Assembly (NCBI GenBank): GCA_005791875.1
Contig: SXTU01000189.1
Coordinates: forward strand, 1-54,641
DNA from: Verrucomicrobiales bacterium
GTDB taxonomy: Bacteria; Verrucomicrobiota; Verrucomicrobiia; Limisphaerales; SXTU01
DNA length: 54,641 bases
Direction of reading: 5' to 3'
The position numbers were made by a program, and so were the translations under genes. The notes beneath the pieces are model-generated. The model did no database searches. It was not told where the DNA came from and saw nothing but the letters and a program-made list of their open reading frames with translations. Below are positions 24,737 through 32,752 of this stretch, one piece after another. Position 1 is the stretch's first letter. Every line of letters begins with the position of its first letter.

Positions 24737-26029
24737 TTACTTCGCCGGCCACCACGCGTCGAGCAGCGTGGTCAGGTGCTCAACCTTGGCCGTGTTCGCA
24801 CCGGCAAGGTTCTTTTCCTCATGCGGGTCTTTGGCGAGGTCGTAAAGCTCCACCACATCATCAGGCTGGTTCCGCTTGTTGGGCACGATGAGCTTGGTGT
24901 CGCCCTCGATCACCCAACGCCACTTCAAGCTGGAGGCGGGGTTCTGCATATCCACGAAGTTGTGCGTGAAGCATTCGCCATAGACCGCCCTGCGCGCGGC
25001 GACGGCTTTGTCGTCGAGCAAGTTGAGGCCGGGCATCTGCGGCGTGGGCTTGAGGCCAGCGGCGACCAGGAGCGTGGGCATGAGATCGAGCGAGCTGGCG
25101 AGGTGCGGCGACTTCTGCGGCTGCACCTTGCCCGGCCAGCGCACCATGATGGGCGTGCGCAGGCCGCCGTCGTATTGGGACTGCTTGGACTTCTCTGCGT
25201 AGCGGCCCGTGGTGGGGTTGGTGATCCAGCCGTTGTCGGTGACATAGACGACGATGGTGTTGTCCGCGAGCTTCTGCTCGTCGAGATGCGCGAGGAGCTG
25301 GCCGCAGGTTTCATCGAACCAGTCCACCATCGCCCAATACTTCGCGACCTGAAGCGACGGGGTCTTGTCCTTGTATTTGTCGAGGAGCCGCTGCGGCGGC
25401 GTGTGCGGGTCGTGCGGCATCATCGGCGCATACCAGACGAAGAACGGCTTCTTCTCCTGCTTGGCGGTGGCGATGAAATCGTAGATCGGCTGCATGGTCT
25501 TGCGACCGATGTCGAGGCCGGCGTCGCCATGTCGCCCGCCTTGGGTCATACCGTGCGTGAACCCGCCTCGGCTGTAATGCTTCTGCCACCACTTGCCGGT
25601 CTGGAGGCTGAGATAACCCTGCTTGGCCAGCTCGCGCGGCAGCGTTGGCACGGCCTCGATGAACTTCGACATCAGCTCGCGCCCGTCTGCGAAGTGCTTC
25701 GACTTTTGGAACTCCGCGCCCTTCAAGCCCGGCACCGGCGGCGGGTCGTTGCTCGTGACCTTGTGCTGGTGCGGATACAGGCCGGTGATCATGGACGCGA
25801 GGCTCGGGCAGCAGAGGCTGGACGGCACGTAGCCGCGCGTGAAGGTCAGGCTCTGCGCCGCGAGCTTGTCGAGATGCGGCGTCTTGAGATGCGGATGCCC
25901 CATGAAGCCGTAGTCGCCCCAGTGATGGTCGTCCGAGACTATCATCACGATGTTCGGCGGGGCTGCGGACAGGCGGAGTGCGACGAGGAGGAATGCGGCG
26001 GCAAGGGCGGCGCAACGGAGCAAGTTCAT
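24737..26029 (-). CDS. Exported sulfatase (2), Arg-less active-site motif
   Basis: This is a 430-residue sulfatase-family protein with a signal peptide (MNLLRCAALAAAFLLVALRLSA). 'PNIVMIVSDDHHWGDYG' follows with the metal-binding DD. The nucleophile region reads 'SSLCCPSLASMITGLYPH'. In the normal formylglycine motif C-x-P-x-R the last residue is Arg, and here it is Leu. 'QTGKWWQKHY' and 'VYVTDNGWITNP' complete the metal site. It may still be matured, or may act as a phosphodiester/phosphonate hydrolase-like member. The start is the ATG ending at 26029; longer open frame upstream has no homology. Confidence 0.88.
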   Translation of the reverse strand: MNLLRCAALAAAFLLVALRLSAAPPNIVMIVSDDHHWGDYGFMGHPHLKTPHLDKLAAQSLTFTRGYVPSSLCCPSLASMITGLYPHQHKVTSNDPPPVPGLKGAEFQKSKHFADGRELMSKFIEAVPTLPRELAKQGYLSLQTGKWWQKHYSRGGFTHGMTQGGRHGDAGLDIGRKTMQPIYDFIATAKQEKKPFFVWYAPMMPHDPHTPPQRLLDKYKDKTPSLQVAKYWAMVDWFDETCGQLLAHLDEQKLADNTIVVYVTDNGWITNPTTGRYAEKSKQSQYDGGLRTPIMVRWPGKVQPQKSPHLASSLDLMPTLLVAAGLKPTPQMPGLNLLDDKAVAARRAVYGECFTHNFVDMQNPASSLKWRWVIEGDTKLIVPNKRNQPDDVVELYDLAKDPHEEKNLAGANTAKVEHLTTLLDAWWPAK

Positions 26030-26115
26030 TGCGGAGTTAAGGCCGAGAGAACGTGCGTTGTCAAACCCGCCCGCCGGCTCCGGACGTGCCGTGGTTGCCG
26101 TCGTCCGCGTCCCGC

Positions 26116-27225
26116 TCACACCGTCAACTGCCGCTCGCGCGCCGTCACCTTCCAGCGCTCGCCGGCCTGGCCGGCACGCACCGTGGTCACGAACGAGTGC
26201 AGCGCGACCGTCGGACAGATGTGGCGCGGGATGCCGTAGAGCACGTCGCCCACGGCGAACTCGCTCGCGCGCACCGTCTCCACGACTAGGTGCTCTTCGC
26301 TCTGCATCACCGCCGGGGCATCCGGTAGGTTCAGGAACTTCACGCGCGGATGAGGGTTTTCCGCCGCGACCGCCTTGTGGCCAAGGTCGAGGCACAGACG
26401 GTTCTCGCCCGGCTTGCTGATGACGCGTGTGAGCAGCACGGCGGCGGACAGAAAGTCCATGTCCGGCAGCATCGTGCCGTAGCCAAAATCCCACAGCACG
26501 CAGGTGCCGGGGCTGCATTCCACGTCCGGGCGTTTCGCATGGATGGGGAAGGTCGGCGTGCCCCCGGCGACGACATTGGGCACCGGCAGTTGCGCTACCT
26601 TCAACTCAGCGCGCAACTGCACCACCGCCGCCCACTCGCGCTCGCACTGCTCGGTGCGCTGGGCGAGGTTCGTCACGTGGTTGTGGCCGTCGTAGCAGTG
26701 CAAGCCCGCCGCGCGCAGCCCCGGCGTGCTGGCGATGAGCCGATACAACTCCACCGCCTTCGGCCCCGGCACGACGCCGGTGCGGTGCATGCCCATGTCC
26801 ACGTCGAGGTAAAGGTCCAGCGTGCGCCCCGCTGCCGCGAAGGCGGCGCCCAGCGCGCGGATGGCGTCCGCATCATCCGCCACGGCGGAGAACTTCGTCC
26901 CCGGGAACTTCTGCGCCAGCGCGAGCAGTCGGCCCACGTTCGGCCCGACCGGTTGATACGCCAGCAGCGCGTCCGGCGCGCCACAGCCCGCGACCATCTC
27001 CGTCTCCGCGATGGTGGCGCACTTGAACTTCGTGATGCCCAGCCGGAGCTGGAGCTGGATGAGGTCGGGCATTTTGTGCGTCTTCATGTGCGGCCGCAGC
27101 CGTGCGGGACCGCCCGTGATGGCGATCATCCGCCGCACGTTCTCCGCCACACGGTCGGGATACACGAGCAGCGAGGGCGAGGGCACTCCAGCGACGTTGG
27201 CGACGCGAAACCAGTCAGGATTCAT
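26116..27225 (-). CDS. DSD1/D-threonine aldolase-like PLP enzyme (alanine racemase N-terminal fold)
   Basis: This is a 369-residue fold-type III PLP enzyme. 'PSPSLLVYPDRVAENVRRMI' leads to 'ARLRPHMKTHKMPDLIQLQL', where the Lys in H-x-K-T-H-K holds PLP. Later come 'LYLDVDMGMHRTGVVPG', 'GLHCYDGHNH', 'VVAGGTPTFPIH' and a C-terminal metal-binding 'ICPTVALH'. This plan fits D-threonine aldolase and D-serine dehydratase relatives, which cleave or deaminate D-hydroxy-amino acids with a divalent metal. Exact substrate unknown. The 37 codons open upstream lack homology, so I took the ATG ending at 27225. Confidence 0.88.
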   Translation of the reverse strand: MNPDWFRVANVAGVPSPSLLVYPDRVAENVRRMIAITGGPARLRPHMKTHKMPDLIQLQLRLGITKFKCATIAETEMVAGCGAPDALLAYQPVGPNVGRLLALAQKFPGTKFSAVADDADAIRALGAAFAAAGRTLDLYLDVDMGMHRTGVVPGPKAVELYRLIASTPGLRAAGLHCYDGHNHVTNLAQRTEQCEREWAAVVQLRAELKVAQLPVPNVVAGGTPTFPIHAKRPDVECSPGTCVLWDFGYGTMLPDMDFLSAAVLLTRVISKPGENRLCLDLGHKAVAAENPHPRVKFLNLPDAPAVMQSEEHLVVETVRASEFAVGDVLYGIPRHICPTVALHSFVTTVRAGQAGERWKVTARERQLTV

Positions 27226-27319
27226 GGGGAGAGATTTAGGGAAACGATGCGCGCACGGAAGCGAATTGTCGGAACGAGAACCAAGGGCGAAGGCAGGGGC
27301 GCGTGGTTTGAGCGGCGCT

Positions 27320-28111
27320 TCAGTCGTTATAAACAAACGTCCAGTTGGCGCCGTGCTGGAAGTCTGGCGCGTTCTGGGTGGCCTGCAAATACTCCACGTG
27401 CGAATCCGCGAACGTCACGTTGCCGAAGCCCAGCCGGGTTGGGTCATGCCAGTAGGCATATTGGAAGGCAGCGCTGTTCAAAGCATGGGCATTGAACGAG
27501 TAATCATTGACCACGATGACGCGGACCGGATTGTTGACCTGGGTGGCGCGCTTTAGGAAAAGCCCCTTGGTCCCATCGTTGTTGTTGGCGGCGCTGTTGT
27601 AGAAATGGCTGCTGCCGAACGTGTCGAAGATGGTGGGCTTGCGGTTCATCGCCCAGGAGCCGGCGAGCGCGCCGCGATCACTCGGGCAGCGGAACGCCAG
27701 CGCCGCGCCCTCACTGGTGGTAGTCACCGGCCCGCTGAGGCTGACGTAGGCGTTGAGGAGTCGGTTGGCGACAACGTATTCGGTGCCGTTCTTGCCGCCA
27801 TACGAGTAGTAGGTGTAGACGGGGTCCGGCAGACCAGTCGCGGGATTGACGCCCGTGGGGAACCGGTCGTCGTGATCGCCTTGATAGAGGGCATGGGCCA
27901 CGGCCTGCTGCTTCAAGTTCGAGACGCACTGAACCTTTTTGGCCTTCTCCTTCGCCTTACCCAGCGCCGGCAGGAGCAGTCCGGCAAGTATGGCGATGAT
28001 GGCGATGACCACCAGCAGCTCGATCAACGTGAAGGCCGGGGATGAACAGGAGCGGCCCAGCCTACGGCACGGGCCAGCTTGTGGACGGACAAACCAAGCA
28101 GTGGCGTTCAT
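27320..28111 (-). CDS. DUF1559-like type II pseudopilin
   Basis: This is a 263-residue prepilin-like protein. The cleavage/methylation segment '[20 protein letters not shown]' starts about 25 residues in. '[20 protein letters not shown]' and '[20 protein letters not shown]' follow, the usual pattern of the H-x-G-prepilin/DUF1559 proteins that are multiplied in this phylum. The C-terminus carries '[13 protein letters not shown]', matching the 'DGH' end motif family. Probably a minor pseudopilin of a type II secretion-like machine. An ATG ten codons further upstream (ending 28141) is an alternative start. Confidence 0.9.
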   Translation of the reverse strand: MNATAWFVRPQAGPCRRLGRSCSSPAFTLIELLVVIAIIAILAGLLLPALGKAKEKAKKVQCVSNLKQQAVAHALYQGDHDDRFPTGVNPATGLPDPVYTYYSYGGKNGTEYVVANRLLNAYVSLSGPVTTTSEGAALAFRCPSDRGALAGSWAMNRKPTIFDTFGSSHFYNSAANNNDGTKGLFLKRATQVNNPVRVIVVNDYSFNAHALNSAAFQYAYWHDPTRLGFGNVTFADSHVEYLQATQNAPDFQHGANWTFVYND

Positions 28112-28311
28112 GGCAGCAAAGATTCTTCTTCGAAGAAACATGACACAGGCTTGATAGGCCGAACGTCCGGGTAGGAAGGTCGCGGGTCAAGTCCTGTTTT
28201 GTGGCCTTGCTTGGGCGCGAGCCTTCCTTGGGATGCTCGGCTCGTCACTCTGGCTGACAGGAAGGCGAACCCACTGGTTTCGCCCCTCGCAAAAGGGCGC
28301 CTAACCTACGC

Positions 28312-28962
28312 TCACGGCACAATCTCAAACACCGCTTCGACCTCCACCGCGACGTTGCTGGGCAGGGAGGCGACGCCCACGGCGCTGCGCGCGCCGAGGC
28401 CGCGCTCGCGTCCGAACACGTCGAGCATCAGCTCGCTAAAACCGTTGATGACCTGCGGCTGGTCCTTGAAGCCGGGCGGGCAGTTCACCATGCCCAGCAC
28501 CTTCACCACACGACGCACGCGGTCGAGGCTGCCCAGCTCCTGTCGCAACTGCGCGAGGATGGCGAGGCCGCACTGGCGCGCGGCGTCCTTGCCCTGCGCA
28601 ACGGTGAGTTCCTCGCCCACGCGACCCGTGATGAGCTTGCCGTCCGCGTAGCGAGAGATGTGGCCGGAGACGAACGCGAGGTTCCCGCTGACGACCACGG
28701 AGGTGATCGTGGCGGCGGGGCCGGGCTTGGTGGGGGCTGGCAGGGTGAGCTTCAGCTCCGCGACGCGGCGCTCGATAGTGTCCGGCAGCGGAGTAACGGT
28801 GGTGGTGACTTGCGGTTGAGGCGAAGGGGCTTGGCAGGCAGTGAGGAGCGTGCAGACCAGCAGGGTCGCTGAGATGAGAAGGCGGGGAAGAGCAGGATTA
28901 AGATTAAGATTACGAGCAGGAGTAGGAACAGCGGTGACGGACGGTTTTGGCTTCGTGCTCAT
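28312..28962 (-). CDS. RidA/YjgF-family protein with lipoprotein signal
   Basis: This is a 216-residue protein. The first 35 residues are encoded by a dispersed inverted repeat ('PTPARNLNLNPALPRLLISA'), then comes a lipoprotein-like signal ending 'LLTACQA'. The rest is a YjgF/LPSP-like domain ('SGNLAFVSGHISRYADGK', 'LGSLDRVRRVVKVLGMVNCP', 'VAVEVEAVFEI'). RidA proteins hydrolyse reactive enamines in the cytoplasm, so an exported, lipid-anchored form is unusual. A close paralogue without a signal is just upstream (28992-29525). The exact start is uncertain because the repeat covers it. Confidence 0.8.
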   Translation of the reverse strand: MSTKPKPSVTAVPTPARNLNLNPALPRLLISATLLVCTLLTACQAPSPQPQVTTTVTPLPDTIERRVAELKLTLPAPTKPGPAATITSVVVSGNLAFVSGHISRYADGKLITGRVGEELTVAQGKDAARQCGLAILAQLRQELGSLDRVRRVVKVLGMVNCPPGFKDQPQVINGFSELMLDVFGRERGLGARSAVGVASLPSNVAVEVEAVFEIVP

Positions 28963-28985
28963 AATCTTGATCCTAATCCTGCTCC
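28888..28985. repeat. Dispersed inverted repeat family H (copy 2), overlapping a gene start
   Basis: GAGCAGGATTAAGATTAAGA plus TTACGAGCAG is mirrored by CTCATAATCTTGATCCTAAT plus CCTGCTC across about 40 nt. It spans the translation start and first codons of the RidA lipoprotein gene. The same words occur at 3004-3040. Confidence 0.75.
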
Positions 28986-28991
28986 CGCCTT

Positions 28992-29525
28992 TCACCTCAG
29001 CTCAAAGATGCACTCCACCTCCACCGCGATGTTCCCCGGCAGCGGGCCCATGCCCACGGCGCTGCGCGCGCCCACACCCGCGTCGTCGCCGAACACGTCG
29101 CGCATCAACTCGCTGAAGCCGTTGATGACCTTCGGGTGGTCGTAGAAGTCGGCGGCGGTGTTGACCATGCCCAGCGTCTTCACGAGGCGCTTCACGCGGT
29201 CGAGGCTGCCCAGCTCGTTGCGCACGGTGGCGAGGATGGCGAGGCCGACCTGCCGCGCGGCGGCCTGTCCTTGCTCCAGGTTCAAGTCCTTCCCCACGAC
29301 GCCGGTGATCATGGTCTTGTCGGTCTTGAGCGGGCCGTGGCCGGAGACGTAGCACATGTTCCCGGCGATGACGACGGGCTTGTAAACGTGAGCGGGCTTC
29401 GGGGCGGCGGGGAGTTCGAGCTTGAGTTCGGCAATGCGGGCTTCTGCGCTCACGGGCAATGGTATTGGGGCTGTGGTTTCGGTAGAGACGAACCCGAGTT
29501 TCCGGCGGGCGCAGGAGCGCGGCAA
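28992..29525 (-). CDS. RidA/YjgF-family protein (second paralogue)
   Basis: This is a 177-residue protein covering the whole RidA-like domain: 'RIAELKLELPAAPKPAHVYK', 'AGNMCYVSGHGPLKTD', 'GLAILATVRNELGSLDRVKR', 'VINGFSELMRDVFGDDAGVG' and 'NIAVEVECIFEL'. Probably an enamine/imine deaminase or related YjgF-like protein, cytosolic. No internal ATG precedes the domain, so the start is the TTG ending at 29525. It is backed by an AGGA about 8-10 bases upstream. The gene is tandem with the lipoprotein version 29 bp downstream. Confidence 0.82.
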   Translation of the reverse strand: MPRSCARRKLGFVSTETTAPIPLPVSAEARIAELKLELPAAPKPAHVYKPVVIAGNMCYVSGHGPLKTDKTMITGVVGKDLNLEQGQAAARQVGLAILATVRNELGSLDRVKRLVKTLGMVNTAADFYDHPKVINGFSELMRDVFGDDAGVGARSAVGMGPLPGNIAVEVECIFELR

Positions 29526-29694
29526 GGAGTTTTTCCTGTCGGACGTTGCTCACTCCGCGCCGACCGTTGACCTTCGTTGCGTCAAAGTCCCCGCACCGCA
29601 ACCCGTCCGACTCGCTTCCGGGAAAAATCCTTGCCCCACCATTAGCAGGGTGCTACCAACACTCAGCGTCTATTTGCAGTGGTCGGGCGCGTTT

Positions 29695-30180
29695 ATGCGT
29701 TGTGCCAAGTGCGGCTGCCTCGACGACAAAGTCATTGATTCCCGGGGTTCACGGGAAGGCTCCACCATCCGCCGCCGGCGCGAGTGCCTCAAGTGCGCGC
29801 ATCGCTTCACCACCTACGAGAAGATTGAGCACGCCGGCCTCATGGTCGTGAAGCGCGACGGCCGCCGCGAGGAGTTCACCAAGGAGAAACTGCTCGGCAG
29901 CCTCAAGGCCGCCTGTGCCAAGCGCCCCGTGCCTGCGGCGGAGATCGAGGTGCTCGCCGAGAGCATCACCGACCGTGTCACCGACGAGTTCGACTCCGAG
30001 GTGCCCAGCCAGGCCATCGGCGAGATGGTCATGGTCCGCCTGCGTGAGTTGGACAAGGTCGCCTACGTCCGTTTCGCGAGCATCTACCGGCGCTTCGAGG
30101 AGACGGAGGACTTTCTGGACGCGGTAAAACACCTGGAGGCCAAACGTGATACAGCTACATTCCCACTGCCTGGTATTTGA
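29695..30180 (+). CDS. nrdR: Transcriptional repressor NrdR
   Basis: This is a 161-residue zinc-ribbon plus ATP-cone regulator. 'MRCAKCGCLDDKVIDSRGSR' has the paired cysteines 3 and 6, and 'RRRECLKCAHRFTTYE' the second pair. The ATP-cone runs about 45-135 ('VVKRDGRREEFTKEKLLGSL'). It senses ATP/dATP and represses ribonucleotide reductase genes, none of which are in the window. Start at the ATG at 29695, which gives the invariant N-terminus. Its last 35 bases overlap the next gene. Confidence 0.95.
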   Translation: MRCAKCGCLDDKVIDSRGSREGSTIRRRRECLKCAHRFTTYEKIEHAGLMVVKRDGRREEFTKEKLLGSLKAACAKRPVPAAEIEVLAESITDRVTDEFDSEVPSQAIGEMVMVRLRELDKVAYVRFASIYRRFEETEDFLDAVKHLEAKRDTATFPLPGI

Positions 30181-30709
30181 GACGGCCAACGGCGAGCACA
30201 TCCCCTGCTCCGTCGAGGATGTGAGCGTCGAGGTCATCGGCGAGGCGGTGGACCAGCTCGACCACGAGATCGTCAAAGAGGCCGCCGCCGCCGTGCTCCA
30301 CTACTTCAAGGTCGAGCGGAAGCAGACCATCGTCACCATCGCGGAGTTCACCGCCGCGCTCGAGGGAGTGCTGCGCGGCCTCGGCCTCATCGTCAACAGC
30401 ACCGAACCAAAACCCGCGCCCGCGCTCGCCGGCCCCGTGGCGGAGACGAGCCTGGACGACCTCGCGGTGGAAACCGGTGACGGCGGGGAACTGCTCTTCT
30501 TCCCGCGCCTGCGCGAGGAGATGCGCCAGCAACTCAGCCAGTCCCCGCGCCTCGTGCGCTTCAACAACCTGCACGACTGCGTGAAGCGCCTCGTGGGCGC
30601 GCGCCGCTGGTGCGACCGCTGCCGCGCGATGAGCGACCAGATTGTGGGCTACCTCCGCCAGTGCCTCGACGAAAACCACCGGACGGACTGCGCGCTGGTG
30701 GTGAGTTAG
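30146..30709 (+). CDS. Conserved hypothetical, translationally coupled to nrdR
   Basis: This is a 187-residue protein of unknown function. The N-terminal half is helical ('VSVEVIGEAVDQLDHEIVKE'; 'AAAAVLHYFKVERKQTIVTI') and weakly recalls an ATP-cone-like helical bundle. The C-terminal half has 'RRWCDRCRAMSDQ', a C-x-x-C that could bind metal. The start is a GTG at 30146, inside nrdR, with GGAGG 8 bases upstream, so it overlaps nrdR by 35 bp. Coupling to nrdR hints at a role in nucleotide metabolism, but this is inference. Confidence 0.7.
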   Translation: MIQLHSHCLVFETANGEHIPCSVEDVSVEVIGEAVDQLDHEIVKEAAAAVLHYFKVERKQTIVTIAEFTAALEGVLRGLGLIVNSTEPKPAPALAGPVAETSLDDLAVETGDGGELLFFPRLREEMRQQLSQSPRLVRFNNLHDCVKRLVGARRWCDRCRAMSDQIVGYLRQCLDENHRTDCALVVS

Positions 30710-30755
30710 GCGCGATGCTGGTGGGCGGGCGGGCAACAACGCAGAATCGTTTTTT

Positions 30756-30998
30756 GTGAACAGCGATTACAAACTCATTTCCAATGCGGACGATTGGGCG
30801 TTGGTCAGCATCGCTGGATGGGATTGCGATGGCATTGTCTTGCCCAGGAAGAAAATCAAAGACCTGCAAATGCAGGTCGAAGCCATTCAGGGTTATGTCA
30901 ACCCCGATGGACAGCATGTGGCACACGTTCTCTGGGAGCAGTTGGAGATGCTACTGTCCGCGACGGAAGCAAAAGCCCCTCCGATAGCCACCGGCTAG
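30756..30998 (+). CDS. Small hypothetical protein
   Basis: This is an 80-residue soluble reading frame from a GTG at 30756 ('MNSDYKLISNADDWALVSIA'). It has mixed composition and no repeats, and codon use is not extreme. It ends 10 bp before the HIT gene, so it may share a transcript. I recognise no family, and there is no clear Shine-Dalgarno. Confidence 0.4.
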   Translation: MNSDYKLISNADDWALVSIAGWDCDGIVLPRKKIKDLQMQVEAIQGYVNPDGQHVAHVLWEQLEMLLSATEAKAPPIATG

Positions 30999-31008
30999 TT
31001 TTACCGCC

Positions 31009-31350
31009 ATGAGCAAAACCCTCTTTGAACGCATCGCTGCGAAGGAGATTCCGGCGAACTTGGTTTACGAAGACGAGCACGTCATCGCCTTCCGCGACCT
31101 CCACCCGCAGGCGCCCACGCACATCCTCATCGTGCCGCGCAAGCCCATCCCCCGCATCGCCGAGGCCACGCCCGCCGACCACGCGATGCTCGGCCACCTG
31201 TTGCTGAAGGCGGCGGAAGTCGCCAAGCAGGCCGGCCTCACCCACGGCTACCGCCTCGTCATCAACAACGGTCCCGACGGCGGCGAATCCGTCCCGCACC
31301 TCCACTGCCACATCCTCGGCGGCCGCGCGATGAGCTGGCCGCCGGGGTGA
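31009..31350 (+). CDS. HIT-family (histidine triad) nucleotide hydrolase
   Basis: This is a 113-residue Hint-branch protein. It has 'VYEDEHVIAFRDLHPQAPTH', 'ILIVPRKPI' and the C-terminal triad 'VPHLHCHILGGRAMSWPPG' with H-x-H-x-H active-site histidines. It cleaves purine nucleoside phosphoramidates such as AMP-lysine and acts in the cytoplasm. Full family length, ATG start. A dispersed repeat starts right after the stop. Confidence 0.95.
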   Translation: MSKTLFERIAAKEIPANLVYEDEHVIAFRDLHPQAPTHILIVPRKPIPRIAEATPADHAMLGHLLLKAAEVAKQAGLTHGYRLVINNGPDGGESVPHLHCHILGGRAMSWPPG

Positions 31351-31352
31351 GC

Positions 31353-31464
31353 GAGCCGAATGGAGTGATGGAGAGTTGGAGTGTTGGGGTAGAGAAGGAA
31401 ACGCCTGCGGAAGCCAAGCGATTCGGCATGCCAATCCTCCATCACTCCCCCACTCCGCTCGGCC
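31353..31464. repeat. Dispersed inverted repeat family J
   Basis: AATGGAGTGATGGAGAGTTG plus GAGTGTTGG at the left is mirrored by CCAATCCTCCATCACTCCCC plus CACTCC at the right. It fills the gap between two convergent genes. No reading frame of note inside. Confidence 0.7.
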
Positions 31465-31477
31465 CTCGTTTCCGCGA

Positions 31478-32263
31478 CTACTTCTTCGGCTCTTCCTTCT
31501 TCTTGAAGAGATCGCCGATGCCCTTGGGGACACCCTTGGCCGCGTCAACGGCGGCTCCGCCCACGTTTTTGGCGGCGTCGGTCACGGCCTTGGCTCCACC
31601 ACTGAGGAAGCCGCCCACGGCAGCCGTGGTCTTGGTCATGACTTCCTTGATCACCACCTTGATGACCTCGGCGGGGGTGACGCCGTCCGCGCCTTGGCCG
31701 AGGCCGGTGAGCTTGATGTCGGGCAGTGGGATAGTGGCGGACTTGCCGCCGAGGATGGTCATGCTGAGGTTGATCTTCGTGTTGGAGATGGTCAGCTCAT
31801 CCACTTGCAGCTTCTTGCCGAGCGCGGCCTTCTTGTCCTTGTCAGCGGGTCCGAGCAGCGCGGCGACATAGGCGTCCACGTTCTCCTGAATCTTGCCAAG
31901 GTTGCTGCCGCTGAGGCGGCCCTCGAAGGTGATCTCCGCGCCGTCGGCCTTGATGGACTCCACAACGATCTTGTCGCCGAGGAGGGACATGGGCTTCACC
32001 TGGAGGCTGGCGGTGCCGAGCTTCACGGCGTTGGGCGTCTTGAAGCCCTCGGGATTGCCGATGACTAGGCCCTTGATCTCGCCGCCCCCGGAAAGCGCGG
32101 AGATGCTCACGCTGTCGAGCTGGATGGGGGCCTTGATGACCTCCGGGCCGAAGCTGGTGACGCCATTCTTCACGATGGAGTTGAGCGAGAGCATCAGCGC
32201 GAAAGCGGCGATGACGGCGACAACGACCAGACCGACGAGGATTTTGACAAGTGTGCTTTTCAT
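31478..32263 (-). CDS. AsmA-like membrane-anchored protein
   Basis: This is a 261-residue protein with one N-terminal anchor ('KILVGLVVVAVIAAFALMLS', about 7-26). A beta-rich periplasmic part resembles AsmA/DUF748 domains ('IQLDSVSISALSGGGEIKGL', 'KKLQVDELTISNTKINLSMT'). The C-terminal helix is Lys/Ala-rich and ends KKKEEPKK. AsmA-like proteins help move lipids or shape the envelope. This is a short member and its role is unknown. It is convergent with the HIT gene. Confidence 0.75.
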   Translation of the reverse strand: MKSTLVKILVGLVVVAVIAAFALMLSLNSIVKNGVTSFGPEVIKAPIQLDSVSISALSGGGEIKGLVIGNPEGFKTPNAVKLGTASLQVKPMSLLGDKIVVESIKADGAEITFEGRLSGSNLGKIQENVDAYVAALLGPADKDKKAALGKKLQVDELTISNTKINLSMTILGGKSATIPLPDIKLTGLGQGADGVTPAEVIKVVIKEVMTKTTAAVGGFLSGGAKAVTDAAKNVGGAAVDAAKGVPKGIGDLFKKKEEPKK

Positions 32264-32348
32264 AGTTTGGAGGCGGGAACGGAAGGTTTCAGTCCCTCAA
32301 CGCGGGAAATCCTACTCACGAATCGGGCGCGTCCAATCGCAGATTGAC

Positions 32349-32460
32349 TTGGAGCGCTGGCTTCCAAGCCGGCTTTGGGCGACCGCTCGGTGTTTGGCAT
32401 TCCACGCCTCGCGCCGGCTGCAAGCCCGCGCTCCACACTAAAGCCGGGCGTCAGCCCGTG
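32349..32460. repeat. Dispersed palindromic repeat family K
   Basis: TGGAGCGCTGGCTTCCAAGC plus CGGC at the left is mirrored by GCCGGCTGCAAGCCCGCGCT plus CCA. A further AAGCCGGGCGTCAGCCCGTG follows. The last part overlaps the final codons of the small zinc-finger gene at 32438. Confidence 0.65.
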
Positions 32461-32674
32461 CGCCGCGCAAGGGCGGATGAAGCGGGGCCATGAACTCAGC
32501 GGGGGCGCAGTCGGAGCAGAGGATTTGCTGGCCGACCAGCTCGACATGGCGCAGAGAGAACACGCGGCGGCAGCCATCGCACTGCTCCATCTTCTCCATC
32601 GCCACGCCAGCGCCGGAATACACGATGCGCGTCAGCGCCGAGCGGAGCGAGGGCTTGCCGTGTCGGGCGCTCAT
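32438..32674 (-). CDS. Small zinc-finger protein
   Basis: This is a 78-residue protein with two C-x-x-C pairs: 'EKMEQCDGCRRVF' and 'QQILCSDCAPAEF', spaced 20 residues apart. The layout is that of a zinc ribbon. Family and role are unknown; such small proteins often act in RNA or DNA binding. The last roughly seven residues (ARADARL) and the stop come from a dispersed repeat. The start at the ATG ending 32674 is chosen over a later one ending 32599 (MEKMEQCDGC), which would give about 53 residues. Confidence 0.6.
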   Translation of the reverse strand: MSARHGKPSLRSALTRIVYSGAGVAMEKMEQCDGCRRVFSLRHVELVGQQILCSDCAPAEFMAPLHPPLRGARADARL

Positions 32675-32752
32675 GTGACGCCCGTGGGTGACAAGCGACG
32701 CAGCGAGTGTCAACGTTGTGTTACGGTAAAGTTACCAACCGGTGACGCATCC

